64,000 nt of DNA from UBA2199 sp964628035 (GCA_964628035.1 CAZVPI010000003.1:1-64000); one strand, 5' to 3'; numbered from the stretch's first letter, positions 16,307 through 25,397 are shown. Translations and numbers: made by a program. The notes: generated by a model from the letters alone, not told the origin.

Positions 16307-17728
16307 CTAGTCCGGGACGGTGAAGGAGAAGCCGTCGCTGTTGTTCCTGGAGAAATCGTCGGGGCTGGTGATGCTGGCGACGATGCGGTAGGTCGCCCCC
16401 TCCTTGAGCTTGGGATGGTGGGCGTTGCGGCGTCCGTCCTTGCCGAATTTCTGCTCGGCCGTCTTGACCCACTCCTCGCCGCCGGCCAGGGATTCGATGG
16501 TCCAGCTGCCGCCGGCGAAGCGCATCAGCCCGCCCGAGTCGAACATCTCCCACTTGACGCGGATGTTGTTGACCGGGTTGGCCTGGTTGTGGGTGACGCG
16601 GATCTTGAACTTCAGGCGGTAGTCCCAGCCGCCCTGCATGTAGAGGCGGGACAGCTCCAGGTCGTTGCGCGGCGCCGACACGCGCACGTCCAGAATGGTG
16701 AAGCGCGCCTCGGCGGTGTTGTCGCCCTCGTTGGTCTCGGTGATCTGCGACGTCGGCCCGTCGGCCATCACCCGCACCAGAAGTCCCGCCGGTGGGACGC
16801 CGTCCGGGGCCAGGGGATGGAGGTAGATGTCGCCCTCGGCGCCGGCGGCCAGGTTGACGCGGCGGACGACGGTCTGGGCGCCCGGCCCGCCCCCTTCGGG
16901 GAACGTCAGGCGGAAGGAGACATCCTGGTCGATGGCGTTGAGGTGGTTCTTGACCCGGGCGACGATGTAGCCGCCGCGGCTCAGGACATGGCGCACGCCC
17001 TTCATCTCCAGGTTGCGCGACAGGACGGCCACGCCGGGGAACACGAACTCGCCGACGGTGAAGTTGGTCAGGGCGAACTCGGGGCTCTTCGAGGCCGCGG
17101 AGTTGTCGGCGGCCGCGACGCGGATCTTGTAGTCCTCGCCGGGACCGGCCGTGCCGCCGATATATTGGCCGGCCGTCCAGTTGTAGGTGGCGGTGCCGGC
17201 CGGCAGGGGATCGGCGATGACCCCAACGATGTCGCCGCCGGTGCGGGTCAGCTGCAGCCGCAGCGGCTGGCTGACGCCGGTGACGGTCCAGGTGATGGTG
17301 CACGGGTCGCCGATGCGGTGCGGCGACGTGCCGCTGAGGCGCACGTTGCTGATGTCTCCGGCGGTTCCCGCGGGATCGACCAGGGAGATGGTGCGGCCGC
17401 TGTTGGCCGTGACGTCCTGGTCGGCTGCATAGATCTGGATGGAGTACTCGCCCGCCGCCGCCGTCTCGGTGGCCAGCTGGCCCACGGTCCAGGGGAAGCT
17501 GCGGTCGCTGACCGGGACGTTGGCGATGCGGCCGGCCCTTTCGCCGGAGGGGCGAACGAGCCGTATGACAACGTTGCCGGTGATGCCGGAATAATCCCAG
17601 GTGATGGCTTCCCGCGATCCCAGGGTCCATCTCTCGCCTCCGGCGGGCCGGGTGACGTTGAGCGTCTGGCCGAAGGCGATGCCAAAGGCCAGGAGTGTTG
17701 CGATGGCAAACAATAGAGTTCGTTTCAT
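16307..17728 (-). CDS. Secreted protein with Kre9/KNH-like and CARDB-like domains
   Basis: A 473-residue exported protein with a clear signal peptide (residues 1-20, ending AFGQ). Two consecutive Kre9/KNH-like (Ser-Thr-rich membrane-anchored) beta domains follow: the first begins NVTRPAGGERWTLGS and the second NVRLSGTSPHRIGDPC, each with the IRL..G or LQLTRTGG strand patterns. The middle and C-terminal regions (about 220-470) contain CARDB-like segments such as ITETNEGDNTAEARFTI. The role is probably cell-surface or extracellular binding. It is paralogous to the genes at 38855 and 50074 and shares their promoter type. AAGGAGG precedes the ATG. Confidence 0.75.
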   Translation of the reverse strand: MKRTLLFAIATLLAFGIAFGQTLNVTRPAGGERWTLGSREAITWDYSGITGNVVIRLVRPSGERAGRIANVPVSDRSFPWTVGQLATETAAAGEYSIQIYAADQDVTANSGRTISLVDPAGTAGDISNVRLSGTSPHRIGDPCTITWTVTGVSQPLRLQLTRTGGDIVGVIADPLPAGTATYNWTAGQYIGGTAGPGEDYKIRVAAADNSAASKSPEFALTNFTVGEFVFPGVAVLSRNLEMKGVRHVLSRGGYIVARVKNHLNAIDQDVSFRLTFPEGGGPGAQTVVRRVNLAAGAEGDIYLHPLAPDGVPPAGLLVRVMADGPTSQITETNEGDNTAEARFTILDVRVSAPRNDLELSRLYMQGGWDYRLKFKIRVTHNQANPVNNIRVKWEMFDSGGLMRFAGGSWTIESLAGGEEWVKTAEQKFGKDGRRNAHHPKLKEGATYRIVASITSPDDFSRNNSDGFSFTVPD

Positions 17729-17754
17729 GCGAGTTTCCTCCTTGCTTTGCCTCT

Positions 17755-17783
17755 TACATATGAATTTCGCGCAGATATCTCAA
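17755..17783 (-). promoter_or_regulatory. Promoter of Kre9-like surface gene
   Basis: On the minus strand TTGAGA (17783-17778), a 17-bp spacer, then TATGTA (17760-17755). The same -35/-10 pair and a GAAA tract before the -10 occur upstream of the paralogue starting at 51525, and a variant upstream of 38855. Confidence 0.6.
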
Positions 17784-17889
17784 AATATCCCAGGGCGGGA
17801 CGGCGACACTCCCTCGTAGTAAGGCAAAAGGGAAAAAGGAGAGAAAGACGTCTTTCAATGTCCCGCAACCATCACTGAACCGTTCGTCG

Positions 17890-18069
17890 TCATTCAGGTT
17901 TTTGGCTTTCCTGACACGAACATGCAGGGGTCGGTTGTTCCTTGTTCTGTTTCAGTCTCTTGAGCATCTCACGGATATCCCTGAAACCGCGCACGGCGAC
18001 ATAGACGGTGACGGAGGAATACCAGACCAGGCAGGCGGCGGCGAGCAGCTTCCAGAAGAGGGGGGCCAT
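17890..18069 (-). CDS. Small single-helix partner of sodium symporter
   Basis: A 59-residue protein: one N-terminal transmembrane helix (APLFWKLLAAACLVWYSS and onward, about residues 2-28), a basic amphipathic middle (DIREMLKRLKQNK) and a C-terminus with two cysteines. It begins two bases after the symporter stop codon, with GGAG overlapping the end of that gene, so it is translated with it. Small one-helix subunits of this kind accompany several solute:sodium symporters and are thought to stabilise or regulate them. No family-specific motif is visible beyond that. Confidence 0.7.
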   Translation of the reverse strand: MAPLFWKLLAAACLVWYSSVTVYVAVRGFRDIREMLKRLKQNKEQPTPACSCQESQKPE

Positions 18070-18071
18070 GG

Positions 18072-19583
18072 CTATTTCTCCTCCCGCCGCCCGGGCCCGA
18101 GCAGCGAGCCGGCGACCATGGCCGTGGCCGCCAGCAGGTAGGCGGCGATGCCCGAGTAATAGGGGCCGACGTGGGCACGCACCCAGGCCGAAGTGGCGGG
18201 GACCTGCTCCAGGACCAGGTACAGGACGGGGGCCACGGCGCCGGCGGCGATGGCCGCCACCGCTCCGCGGGCGTTGGCTTGCTTCCAGTAGCAGCAGGCG
18301 ACCAGCAGCACCGGCATGCTGGACAGGTAGATCGTCCCGGTCACGCCGCAATAGGTCCAGAGGTCGCCCTTCAGCGGGTACCAGAGGCCGTACAGAAGGA
18401 GGAAGGCGCCGATGGCGGCCACGATCGCCCGGTTCCAGCGCAGGCCGCGGCGCTCGTTCCAGTCGGGGCGGCGGAACGGCGCCAGGATGTCGTTGTAGAT
18501 CACGCTGGCCCAGGTCAGCATGTAGGAGGAGTCGGTCGACATGTCGGCGGCCAGCATCGCCGCCACCAGGACGCCCATGACGCCCACCGGCAGGAAGCCG
18601 CCCAGAAAGCGCGGCATGGCCTGCAGGCTGCCGGCGGCCGGGCCCAGCGCCGCCAGGGCGGCGATGCCCCAGATGCCGGGGATGAGGAAGCGGGCCACGA
18701 AGAAGAAGCTGGTGCGCGTGTAGACCTTCTGCCCCGTCCGCGCGTCCCTGGCCGCCAGCACGCGCTGGATGACCGCCATCCAGGTGAGCACGGCGGCCAG
18801 GTTGAGCAGGGCGTTGAACAGCACGTAGGGCCAGCCCATCTGCGGGTGGGCGAAGGGGTTGAAGCCGCCGTCGCCGTGCACGGCCTGGACCGTCGCCACC
18901 AGCCGGCCCCAGCCCACGCGCAGCAGGATCAGCGCCGTCACCGTGATCATGCCGGCGCTCATCACGATGAACTGCAGGTAGTCGGTGACCAGGACCGAGA
19001 GCATGCCGCCCAGGATGGTGTAGGTGGCCACCAGCAGCAGCAGCACGGTCATGGCCAGCTCCAGCGAGTGGGCCTGCATCCAGGCCGCCAGGCCGGCGGC
19101 CACGGGGGAGGCCTCCAGCGAGAAGCCGGTCACCTGAAGCAGGAATTCGCCGCCGGTGCGCAGGAACACCCCCATGTTGAGCAGGCCGCCGAGCACGATC
19201 ACCACGCCGGCGGCGCGGCGCACGCCGGGGCCGAAGCGGCGCTCGAAGAGCTCCGGCAGGGTGATGACGCCGCTCTGGCGCAGGGGCTTGATGCAGAAGC
19301 CGGTCAGGCCGACCGTCACCATGGCCAGGGCGTAGAGGATGCCGGGGGTGGCGCCGGCGAAGCCGTAGCGGAAGCCGTTCTGCGCCGTGTACATGCAGGT
19401 GACGATGCCGAACTCGGTGGCCGCCAGCGAGGCCACGCCCAGGTAGACGTTCATCTCGCGGCCGGCGACCAGGAAGTCCTCAACGCGGCCGATGTACTTG
19501 CGCACCATGAGGCCGGCGGCCATGGTGCCGAGGAGGTAGAGCCCGACGATGGAGCCGTCGATGGCCAGGCTGAAGTGACTCAT
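18072..19583 (-). CDS. Sodium:solute symporter family protein
   Basis: A 503-residue solute:sodium symporter with about 13 transmembrane helices. Recognisable SSS features include the early helix segment ATEFGIVTCMYTAQNGFRYG near residue 60, GFCIKPLRQSG near 105, the TM around VATYTILGGMLSVLVTDYLQ near 200, and AAMLAADMSTDSSYMLTW near 345, which contains the sodium-site serines. Such proteins import sugars, amino acids or carboxylates. The start at 19583 follows TACAAT by six bases (leaderless) and a small partner protein follows at once. The divergent GH9-GH20 operon starts 277 bp away, so amino-sugar oligosaccharides or their products are possible substrates, by context only. Confidence 0.88.
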   Translation of the reverse strand: MSHFSLAIDGSIVGLYLLGTMAAGLMVRKYIGRVEDFLVAGREMNVYLGVASLAATEFGIVTCMYTAQNGFRYGFAGATPGILYALAMVTVGLTGFCIKPLRQSGVITLPELFERRFGPGVRRAAGVVIVLGGLLNMGVFLRTGGEFLLQVTGFSLEASPVAAGLAAWMQAHSLELAMTVLLLLVATYTILGGMLSVLVTDYLQFIVMSAGMITVTALILLRVGWGRLVATVQAVHGDGGFNPFAHPQMGWPYVLFNALLNLAAVLTWMAVIQRVLAARDARTGQKVYTRTSFFFVARFLIPGIWGIAALAALGPAAGSLQAMPRFLGGFLPVGVMGVLVAAMLAADMSTDSSYMLTWASVIYNDILAPFRRPDWNERRGLRWNRAIVAAIGAFLLLYGLWYPLKGDLWTYCGVTGTIYLSSMPVLLVACCYWKQANARGAVAAIAAGAVAPVLYLVLEQVPATSAWVRAHVGPYYSGIAAYLLAATAMVAGSLLGPGRREEK

Positions 19584-19589
19584 TGCGGC

Positions 19590-19595
19590 ATTGTA
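19590..19595 (-). promoter_or_regulatory. -10 hexamer for leaderless transcript
   Basis: TACAAT on the minus strand, followed by six bases (GCCGCA) and the ATG at 19583. The -35 region is weak. No ribosome-binding site precedes the ATG. Confidence 0.5.
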
Positions 19596-19610
19596 GCACA
19601 AGGAAGATCT

Positions 19611-19816
19611 TGAAAGGCAAAAGGAAAAAGGTAAAAGTGAAGAAGAGAGCACGTCATGCCGCCAGTACAGCTATCACCAGAACCGATGACGTGAAGGGGT
19701 GCAGTGGCTAAGGGATACAACAAAATCCATGCCATTGCTCTTCCAAGTTATCCATCACTCGTTACGACTGACTTTTCCATTTCGTCGAGTTTCTTCCTAA
19801 CACAAACACTAACACT
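19611..19816. repeat. Intergenic word-repeat region (GGCAAAAGG / CACTAACAC types)
   Basis: The divergent spacer between the symporter and the GH9 gene holds GGCAAAAGGAAAAAGG and GTAAAAGTGAAG words at about 19615-19645, and pyrimidine words such as CTTCCTAACACAAACACTAAC at about 19790-19815, with unrelated sequence between. The arms are only weakly complementary here. Confidence 0.45.
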
Positions 19817-19860
19817 ATGGATCGTTTTCACCCTGTGATAAAATGCTGCGGCGGTGAAAG

Positions 19861-21642
19861 ATGAAGAAAACCCTGTTGTTCGTCGTGCTCCTGGCGCTCG
19901 GCGCAGCCCTGGCGATCGCCGGCGAGACGAAGATCCTGGTCAACCACGTGGGTTACGAGTGCCGCCAGGGGAAGAAGGCGGTCATCGCCGCCCCGGCGGC
20001 GCCGGCGCTCGAGAGCTTCGCCCTGCTGGACCTGGACGGCAGGGAGGTCCGGTCCGGCCGGGTGTCGCGCGCCGGCAGCGTGAAAGGCTGGAAAGGGCGC
20101 CATTTCTGGGTCGCGGACTTCAGTTCCTGGCGGACGCCGGGGCGCTTCCGCCTCTCGGTCTCCGGCCCCGGCGCATCGGCCGTCTCCGAGCCCTTCGCGG
20201 TCGGCGAGGGCCTGCTGGCCGACGCCTGCCTGTCCGACATCCTTTTCTATCTCAAGGGGCAGCGCTGCTCCGGCGCGTTCGACGCCTTCGACCGCCGCGT
20301 TCCCTTCTTCGGCGGGAGGCCGGGGACGGCCGACGTCCACGGCGGCTGGTTCGACGCCGCCGGCGACGACAGCAAGTACCTGACCCACCTGAGCTACGCC
20401 ACCTTCATGAACCCGCAGCAGCAGCCGCAGGTGGTGTGGAACCTGCTGGCCGCCGCCGACCTGCTGCGCGGGGCCCGGCGCGAGCGGCTGCAGCGCCTGC
20501 TGTGGCGCATCGAGGACGAGGCGCTGCACGGAGCCGACTTCCTGGCGCGCATGCAGGATGCGGAAGGCTACTTCTACACCACCGTCCACGACATCTGGAG
20601 CCACGAGCCCGGGGACCGGACCATCTGCTCGTTCCGGCTGCAGACCGGCGAGCGCGACGACAGGTTCAAGGCGGGCTGGCGCATGGGCGCCGGATCGGCC
20701 ATCGCCGCCCTGGCCCGGGCCTCGACCCTGGGCCGGGGAGGGGAATTCCCCCCCGCCGCCTACCTGGAGAAGGCGGTGAAGGGCTTCCGCCACCTGCAGG
20801 AGCGCAACCTGGAGTACCTGAACGACGGCCGCGAAAACATCATCGACGACTACTGCGCCCTGCTGGCGGCCGGCGAGCTGTTCGCCGCGACGAGGGAAAC
20901 GGAGTTCCTGGACGCGGCGCGCCGGCGCGCCGCGTCGCTGCGCGCCCGCCTGGCGGCGGACGGCCAGTACCGCGGCTGGTGGCGGGCCGACGACAGGGGC
21001 GAGCGGCCGTTCTGGCACGCCGTCGAGGCCGGCCTGCCGGTCGTCGCCCTGCTGCGCTACCTGGAGATCGAGCCCGACGCCCCGCGCCGGGCCGCGGCGC
21101 TGCAGGCCGTCTCCGACTCGCTGAAATTCGAGACCGGGATCACCCGCGAAACCGTCAATCCGTTCGGGCTGGCGCGGCAGTACGTGCAGGGGACGAAGAG
21201 CCCGCGGCGCAGCGCCTTCTTCATGCCCCACGACAACGAGAGCGGCTACTGGTGGCAGGGGGAGAACGCCCGCCTGGCGTCGCTGGCTGCCGCGGCGCTG
21301 CTGGCCGCGCCCAGGTTCCCCCGGGCGCCTGGCGAGGTATTGCGGCGCTATGCGATGAACCAGATCGACTGGATCCTGGGGCTCAACCCCTTCGACGCCT
21401 GCATGCTGCAGGGACGGGGGCGGAACAGCCCCGATTACCTGCCCGGCTTCCCCAACGCCCCGGGCGGCATCTGCAACGGCGTCACCTCGGCGATGGACGA
21501 CGAGAGCGACATCGCCTTCCTGCCGTCCCCCTGGGACGCCGATCCCAGCCACAACTGGCGCTGGTCGGAGCAGTGGCTGCCCCACGGCGCCTGGATGTTC
21601 CTGGCGCTGGCGGCTTTGGAAAACACCCCGACGGCCAGGTGA
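19861..21642 (+). CDS. Glycoside hydrolase family 9 protein
   Basis: A 593-residue secreted enzyme: signal peptide (residues 1-20, ending AIAG), an N-terminal immunoglobulin-like CelD_N domain (about 22-110, starting ILVNHVGYE) and a GH9 (alpha/alpha)6 catalytic barrel (about 120-590). GGWFDAAGDDSKYL near residue 160 carries the paired catalytic-base aspartates, and NWRWSEQWLPHGAWM near the C-terminus holds the proton donor region. GH9 includes endoglucanases and, with this architecture, exo-beta-D-glucosaminidases. The GH20 gene overlapping downstream makes an amino-sugar substrate the better guess. A GGTGAAAG-like ribosome-binding site precedes the ATG. No cellulose-binding module is attached. 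Confidence 0.88.
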   Translation: MKKTLLFVVLLALGAALAIAGETKILVNHVGYECRQGKKAVIAAPAAPALESFALLDLDGREVRSGRVSRAGSVKGWKGRHFWVADFSSWRTPGRFRLSVSGPGASAVSEPFAVGEGLLADACLSDILFYLKGQRCSGAFDAFDRRVPFFGGRPGTADVHGGWFDAAGDDSKYLTHLSYATFMNPQQQPQVVWNLLAAADLLRGARRERLQRLLWRIEDEALHGADFLARMQDAEGYFYTTVHDIWSHEPGDRTICSFRLQTGERDDRFKAGWRMGAGSAIAALARASTLGRGGEFPPAAYLEKAVKGFRHLQERNLEYLNDGRENIIDDYCALLAAGELFAATRETEFLDAARRRAASLRARLAADGQYRGWWRADDRGERPFWHAVEAGLPVVALLRYLEIEPDAPRRAAALQAVSDSLKFETGITRETVNPFGLARQYVQGTKSPRRSAFFMPHDNESGYWWQGENARLASLAAAALLAAPRFPRAPGEVLRRYAMNQIDWILGLNPFDACMLQGRGRNSPDYLPGFPNAPGGICNGVTSAMDDESDIAFLPSPWDADPSHNWRWSEQWLPHGAWMFLALAALENTPTAR

Positions 21643-21674
21643 TGCGCGGCGTTGCCGCGGCCTTGGAGATGCGC

Positions 21675-23966
21675 ATGAAAAGGATATTCGCTTTGAGCCT
21701 GGCCCTGGCCAGCCTGGCCGCGAGCCGCCCCGGGCTCGAGCCCGGGGCGATCGGTTCCGCGGCGCTCATCCCGCAGCCGCTGGCCATGGAGAACCTGCCG
21801 GGCCGCTTCCTCCTGGGCGAGGCGCCGCGCTTCGTGTTCAGCGGTGTCGAGACGCCGCCAAGCGACCGCCGCAAGGCCGCCCGCATCCTCGGAAAATTCC
21901 GCCTCTGGCTGGAACAGCAGACCCCGGGCCCCGCCCCGGCGCCTCGTGCCGCCCCACCGGGCGAATCTTCGCTGATCGCCTTCACCATCGAGCCCGAGGA
22001 GGACATGCGGCTCGGCGAGGAGGGGTACGAGCTGAAGATCGCATCCACCGCGGTCTTGCTGCGCGCCGCCCGCCCGGCCGGCCTGTTCTACGGCGCCCAG
22101 ACCCTGCGCCAGCTGTTCCTGTCCGCAGCCCCCGGGACGGCCCTGTCGCTGCCCTGCCTGGAGATCGTCGACAAGCCGCGCTTCACCTGGCGCGGCTTCA
22201 TGCTCGACTGCTGCCGGCACTTCTTCGCCAAGGAGTTCATCAAGGAGTGCCTGGACGAGATGGCGCTGTTCAAGCTGAACCGCTTCCACTGGCATCTGAC
22301 CGACGACCAGGCCTGGCGCCTCGAGGTCAGGAAATACCCCGAGCTCACCGCCCAGGCCGGGGCCGCCGACGGCTTCTACAGCCGCGAGGACGTGCGCGAG
22401 ATCGTGGCCTATGCCGCCGAGCGTTTCATCACCGTGGTCCCGGAGATCGAGATGCCTGGCCACGCCACCGCCGCCCTGTCCGTCTTCCCCCGCCTCTCCT
22501 GCACCGGCGGCCCCTTCGCGCGCATGCCCCAGTGGGGAGTGTTCGAGGACGTCTACTGCGCCGGCAGCGAGGAGACCTTCGCTTTCCTGAGGGATGTCCT
22601 GGACGAGGCGGCGCAGCTGTTTCCCGGGCCCTGGATCCATGCCGGCGGCGACGAGTGCCCCAAGTCGCGCTGGCAGGCCTGCCCCAAGTGCCAGGCGCGC
22701 ATCGCCGCCGAGGGGCTGAAGGGCGAGATGGAGCTGCAGAGCTGGTTCATCCGCCGCATCGAGAAGCACCTGAGAGGGCGCGGCAAGAGGCTCATCGGCT
22801 GGGACGAGATCCTCGAGGGCGGGCTGGCGCCCGAAGCCACGGTCATGTCCTGGCGCGGGATGGAGGGGGGCATCGCCGCGGCGCGCCAGGGGCACGACGT
22901 GGTCATGGCGCCGACGGGCTCCAATTACCTGGACTATTACCAGGGCGACCCGCGCTTCGAGCCGCCGGCCATCGGCGGCTTCGTGCCGCTGGAAAAGGTC
23001 TACGCCTTCGAGCCGGTCCCGGCCGAACTGACGGCCGAGGAGGCCCGGCATGTGCTGGGCGGCCAGGCCAACCTCTGGACCGAGTACATCGCCACCCCCG
23101 AACACGCCTCCTACATGATGTGGCCGCGCCTGGCCGCCCTGGCCGAGGCGGTGTGGAGCGGCCGCGAGCGGCGGGGCTGGGGATCGTTCCGCTCCCGCCT
23201 GGACGGGCTGCGGCGGGGGCTGCTCGCCGCGGGGATGACCCTGGCCGACACGGCCTGGCGGCCGGTCATCAAGGCCGCGGCGCTGCCGGGGAGGAAGGCG
23301 TGGAGGATCGACATGTCGCACGGCTTGCCGGCCGCGACGGTCCGCTACACCCTCGACGGCAGCGAGCCGGGGCCGCGCTCGCGCCGGTATCGCAAGCCGT
23401 TCGTGCGGGCTGGCGGCGGCAGGGTCCGCGCCGCCCTCTTTTCCGGCGCCGGCATGCTCGGCCGTCCGGTCGAGTTCGTCCTGAGCCGCCACCGCGCCGC
23501 GTTCGCCGCGGCGCGGCTGCAGGCCGGCGGCAGGCTGCGGCCGGAGACGGGAGGCGAGCGCCTGCTCGTCGACGGCATCCACGGCACGCTCCTGCACCGC
23601 GACGGCTGCTGGCTGGGCGTGGAAGGAGGCGACCTGGAGGCGGTGCTCGACCTCGGCCGCAAGCGCCCGGTCGCCCGGGTGGCGGCGCGCTTCCTGGTCC
23701 ATCCCGCCGCCTGGATCTTTCCCCCCCGGCTCATCGAGGCCGCCGTCTCGCTGGACGGCCGGGAATGGACGCCGGCCGCGTCGCTGGCCTGGCCGCAGGA
23801 GGAGGACTTCACCCTGCTGGCCGCCCGCGAGGCCGACCTGCGCTTCACTCCGCTCGTTGCCCGCTACGTGCGCCTGGCTGCCCGCGGCATCGGCTTGTGC
23901 CCGCCCGGCCACGTGGGAGCCGGCCGCAGCGCCTGGCTTTTCATCGACGAGATCATTGTGGAATAG
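21675..23966 (+). CDS. Glycoside hydrolase family 20 beta-N-acetylhexosaminidase
   Basis: A 763-residue secreted enzyme. After a signal peptide come the GH20b domain (about 25-130, beginning IPQPLAMENLPG), the GH20 TIM barrel (about 135-490) and C-terminal beta domains (about 520-763) that look like a hexosaminidase C-terminal domain plus an F5/8-type discoidin module. Catalytic Asp-Glu is in HAGGDECPKSRW near residue 323; HWHLTDDQAWRLE and MPGHATAAL are also diagnostic. It removes terminal GlcNAc or GalNAc from chitooligosaccharides or glycans. The ATG at 21675 has GGAG seven bases upstream; alternative ATGs at 21642 (overlapping the GH9 stop) and 21669 are in frame. Cotranscribed with GH9. 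Confidence 0.9.
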   Translation: MKRIFALSLALASLAASRPGLEPGAIGSAALIPQPLAMENLPGRFLLGEAPRFVFSGVETPPSDRRKAARILGKFRLWLEQQTPGPAPAPRAAPPGESSLIAFTIEPEEDMRLGEEGYELKIASTAVLLRAARPAGLFYGAQTLRQLFLSAAPGTALSLPCLEIVDKPRFTWRGFMLDCCRHFFAKEFIKECLDEMALFKLNRFHWHLTDDQAWRLEVRKYPELTAQAGAADGFYSREDVREIVAYAAERFITVVPEIEMPGHATAALSVFPRLSCTGGPFARMPQWGVFEDVYCAGSEETFAFLRDVLDEAAQLFPGPWIHAGGDECPKSRWQACPKCQARIAAEGLKGEMELQSWFIRRIEKHLRGRGKRLIGWDEILEGGLAPEATVMSWRGMEGGIAAARQGHDVVMAPTGSNYLDYYQGDPRFEPPAIGGFVPLEKVYAFEPVPAELTAEEARHVLGGQANLWTEYIATPEHASYMMWPRLAALAEAVWSGRERRGWGSFRSRLDGLRRGLLAAGMTLADTAWRPVIKAAALPGRKAWRIDMSHGLPAATVRYTLDGSEPGPRSRRYRKPFVRAGGGRVRAALFSGAGMLGRPVEFVLSRHRAAFAAARLQAGGRLRPETGGERLLVDGIHGTLLHRDGCWLGVEGGDLEAVLDLGRKRPVARVAARFLVHPAAWIFPPRLIEAAVSLDGREWTPAASLAWPQEEDFTLLAAREADLRFTPLVARYVRLAARGIGLCPPGHVGAGRSAWLFIDEIIVE

Positions 23967-23975
23967 GAAAGAACT

Positions 23976-24006
23976 TTTAGTGTCAGTGTCAGTGAAAGTG
24001 TCAGCA
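23976..24006. repeat. GTGTCAGT word array
   Basis: Just after the GH20 stop codon, the words AGTGTCAGTGTCAGTG and AAAGTGTCAGC form a short tandem array of a 6-base word, followed by AAAAAAATAACAG. Same style as the other intergenic word repeats, different word. Confidence 0.5.
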
Positions 24007-24061
24007 AAAAAATAACAGACTGTCGTGATGAGTGATGATCAATCTGATCCTTCCAAAACGT

Positions 24062-24757
24062 CTACCATCTTTCGTCTGCGGTCTTCTTCTTGCTCAACCG
24101 CTCCACCGTCCTGATGCGCCAGATCCAGACGGCCAAAATGAGCAGCGCCGAAAAGATCCTCAGCAGCAACGAAAGGGTCAGAAAATCGAACAGGCCGTGG
24201 ACGACTGCGGCCAGTCCCAGCCCCTTGAGAACCGCCGGGAGCAGGCGCCGGCTACGGAGGCAGGCCGTGCCGACGGCGTGGCCCCAGATCGAGGCGAACA
24301 GGGCGTGGCTCAGGGGCGAGGCAATGGCGCGCCCGTAGAGGGCGAACCCCGTCAACGCGGGCAGGTAGAACACGTTCTCGTAGGAGGCGAAGCCCAGGGC
24401 GCAGGCCGTGGCATAGAAGATGCCGTCGTTCTCGTCGTTGAAGTCGCTGAAGCGGGTGACCGCGGCCAGGAAAGGGAGGAACTTGAACGTTTCCTCGACC
24501 AGCCCCACGACCACGATGCAATAGGCGAGGAAGGCCAGGCCCGACTCCTGGAACGCTTCGGGATCGGCGGGCAGGCCCAGGGCGGGAAGCAGCAGGTCGT
24601 AGGCGTGCAGGCAGAGCCAGCCCGAAAGGAAGCCGAGAAAATAGCTGAAGGCGGTCAGGACCAGCGGCTCGGGCTTGACGCGGTCGTGGTAGTAGGCGTA
24701 GCCGATCCAGAAGGCGGCCGGGGCGAAAATCAGGGCCAGCGCGAGACCCATGGCCAT
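24062..24757 (-). CDS. PrsW-family intramembrane metalloprotease
   Basis: A 231-residue integral membrane protein with about seven helices and the PrsW/CAAX-protease-like motif set: GLVEETFKFLP (the EE pair, near residue 89), ASYENVFY (near 126), SHALFASIWGHAVG (near 150) and VHGLFDFL (near 187). These glutamates and histidines form the putative metal site. PrsW cleaves anti-sigma factors in Bacillus; relatives of this size are widespread with unknown targets. No anti-sigma gene is adjacent. The start used (ATG at 24757) is followed by a second in-frame ATG two codons later. Confidence 0.88.
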   Translation of the reverse strand: MAMGLALALIFAPAAFWIGYAYYHDRVKPEPLVLTAFSYFLGFLSGWLCLHAYDLLLPALGLPADPEAFQESGLAFLAYCIVVVGLVEETFKFLPFLAAVTRFSDFNDENDGIFYATACALGFASYENVFYLPALTGFALYGRAIASPLSHALFASIWGHAVGTACLRSRRLLPAVLKGLGLAAVVHGLFDFLTLSLLLRIFSALLILAVWIWRIRTVERLSKKKTADERW

Positions 24758-24780
24758 CAGGAGACCATCTTACCATGAAA

Positions 24781-24935
24781 CGAGCGCGAGACGTTAGCCG
24801 TCAGAGGTTGGACGTTCGCATGAGGAAGAAAGCGAAAGGGAACGGAACCCCCTTGGCGTGGGGCGCAGGGCGCAAGGCGCACGGCGGCGGGAAAGAACGA
24901 TTTTTCGTGATGAGGGATGAGATAAAGGCAATGAC
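24781..24935. repeat. Intergenic word-repeat region (mixed words)
   Basis: Contains GAGACGTTAGCCGTCAGAGG and TTGGACGTTCG, then GGCGTGGGGCGCAGGGCGCA and AGGCGCACGGCGG, then GTGATGAGGGATGAG. Three of the word types seen elsewhere are placed side by side. No protein-coding potential seen in 24758-24977. Confidence 0.5.
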
Positions 24936-24977
24936 CCGCGAGCGATAGGGCTCGTGATGGGAACGGCCATGAGCGAT

Positions 24978-25391
24978 CTAGCGCTGTTTTTCGTCACCTC
25001 GGCATGTCTGGTCCCCATTCCGCCCCTGCTCCTGTTCACGGACGATGTCGTTCTTGATCAGGGCCAGCAGCTCCTGGAACGCGGGCAGGACGTCGCCGCG
25101 GAAGCGGCCGGCGACGCACAGGCGCATGATGTCGTCGCCCACGGCCAGGGTCCCCTCGTTGATCCAGGCGCGGATGGCGGCGATGCCCTCCCGGCGGCGG
25201 AAGCGGCGCAGCGCCCGGCGCAGCTCGGCCTCGTCGTAGGACAAGCTCATCCCCGTGACCCGCCGGCCCTGCTTGGACGTGGCGCGCACCACGCCGCTGT
25301 GGAACAGGATCATGCCCAGCGACGCGGGCGGGCAGCCGGCCCTGATCTCCCGGAGCCAATCATCCAGCGACGGCGGGGTCTTCTTGCTCAT
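24978..25391 (-). CDS. MoaE-like protein (molybdopterin synthase large subunit family)
   Basis: A 137-residue protein with the MoaE fold pattern: the strand GMILFHSGVVRATSKQGRRV (residues about 26-45), a helix with LSYDEAELRRALRRF, then IRAWINEGTLAVGDDIMRL and the C-terminal helix ELLALIKNDIVREQEQ. In MoaE the region after the GD strand contains His-Arg and the end reads DxLKxxxPxWKKE. Here the first lysine is kept but the PxWK part is IVREQE and the His is missing, so catalytic competence is doubtful. No other molybdopterin genes are nearby. Start ATG at 25391 is leaderless. Confidence 0.65.
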   Translation of the reverse strand: MSKKTPPSLDDWLREIRAGCPPASLGMILFHSGVVRATSKQGRRVTGMSLSYDEAELRRALRRFRRREGIAAIRAWINEGTLAVGDDIMRLCVAGRFRGDVLPAFQELLALIKNDIVREQEQGRNGDQTCRGDEKQR

Positions 25392-25397
25392 GGGCCG

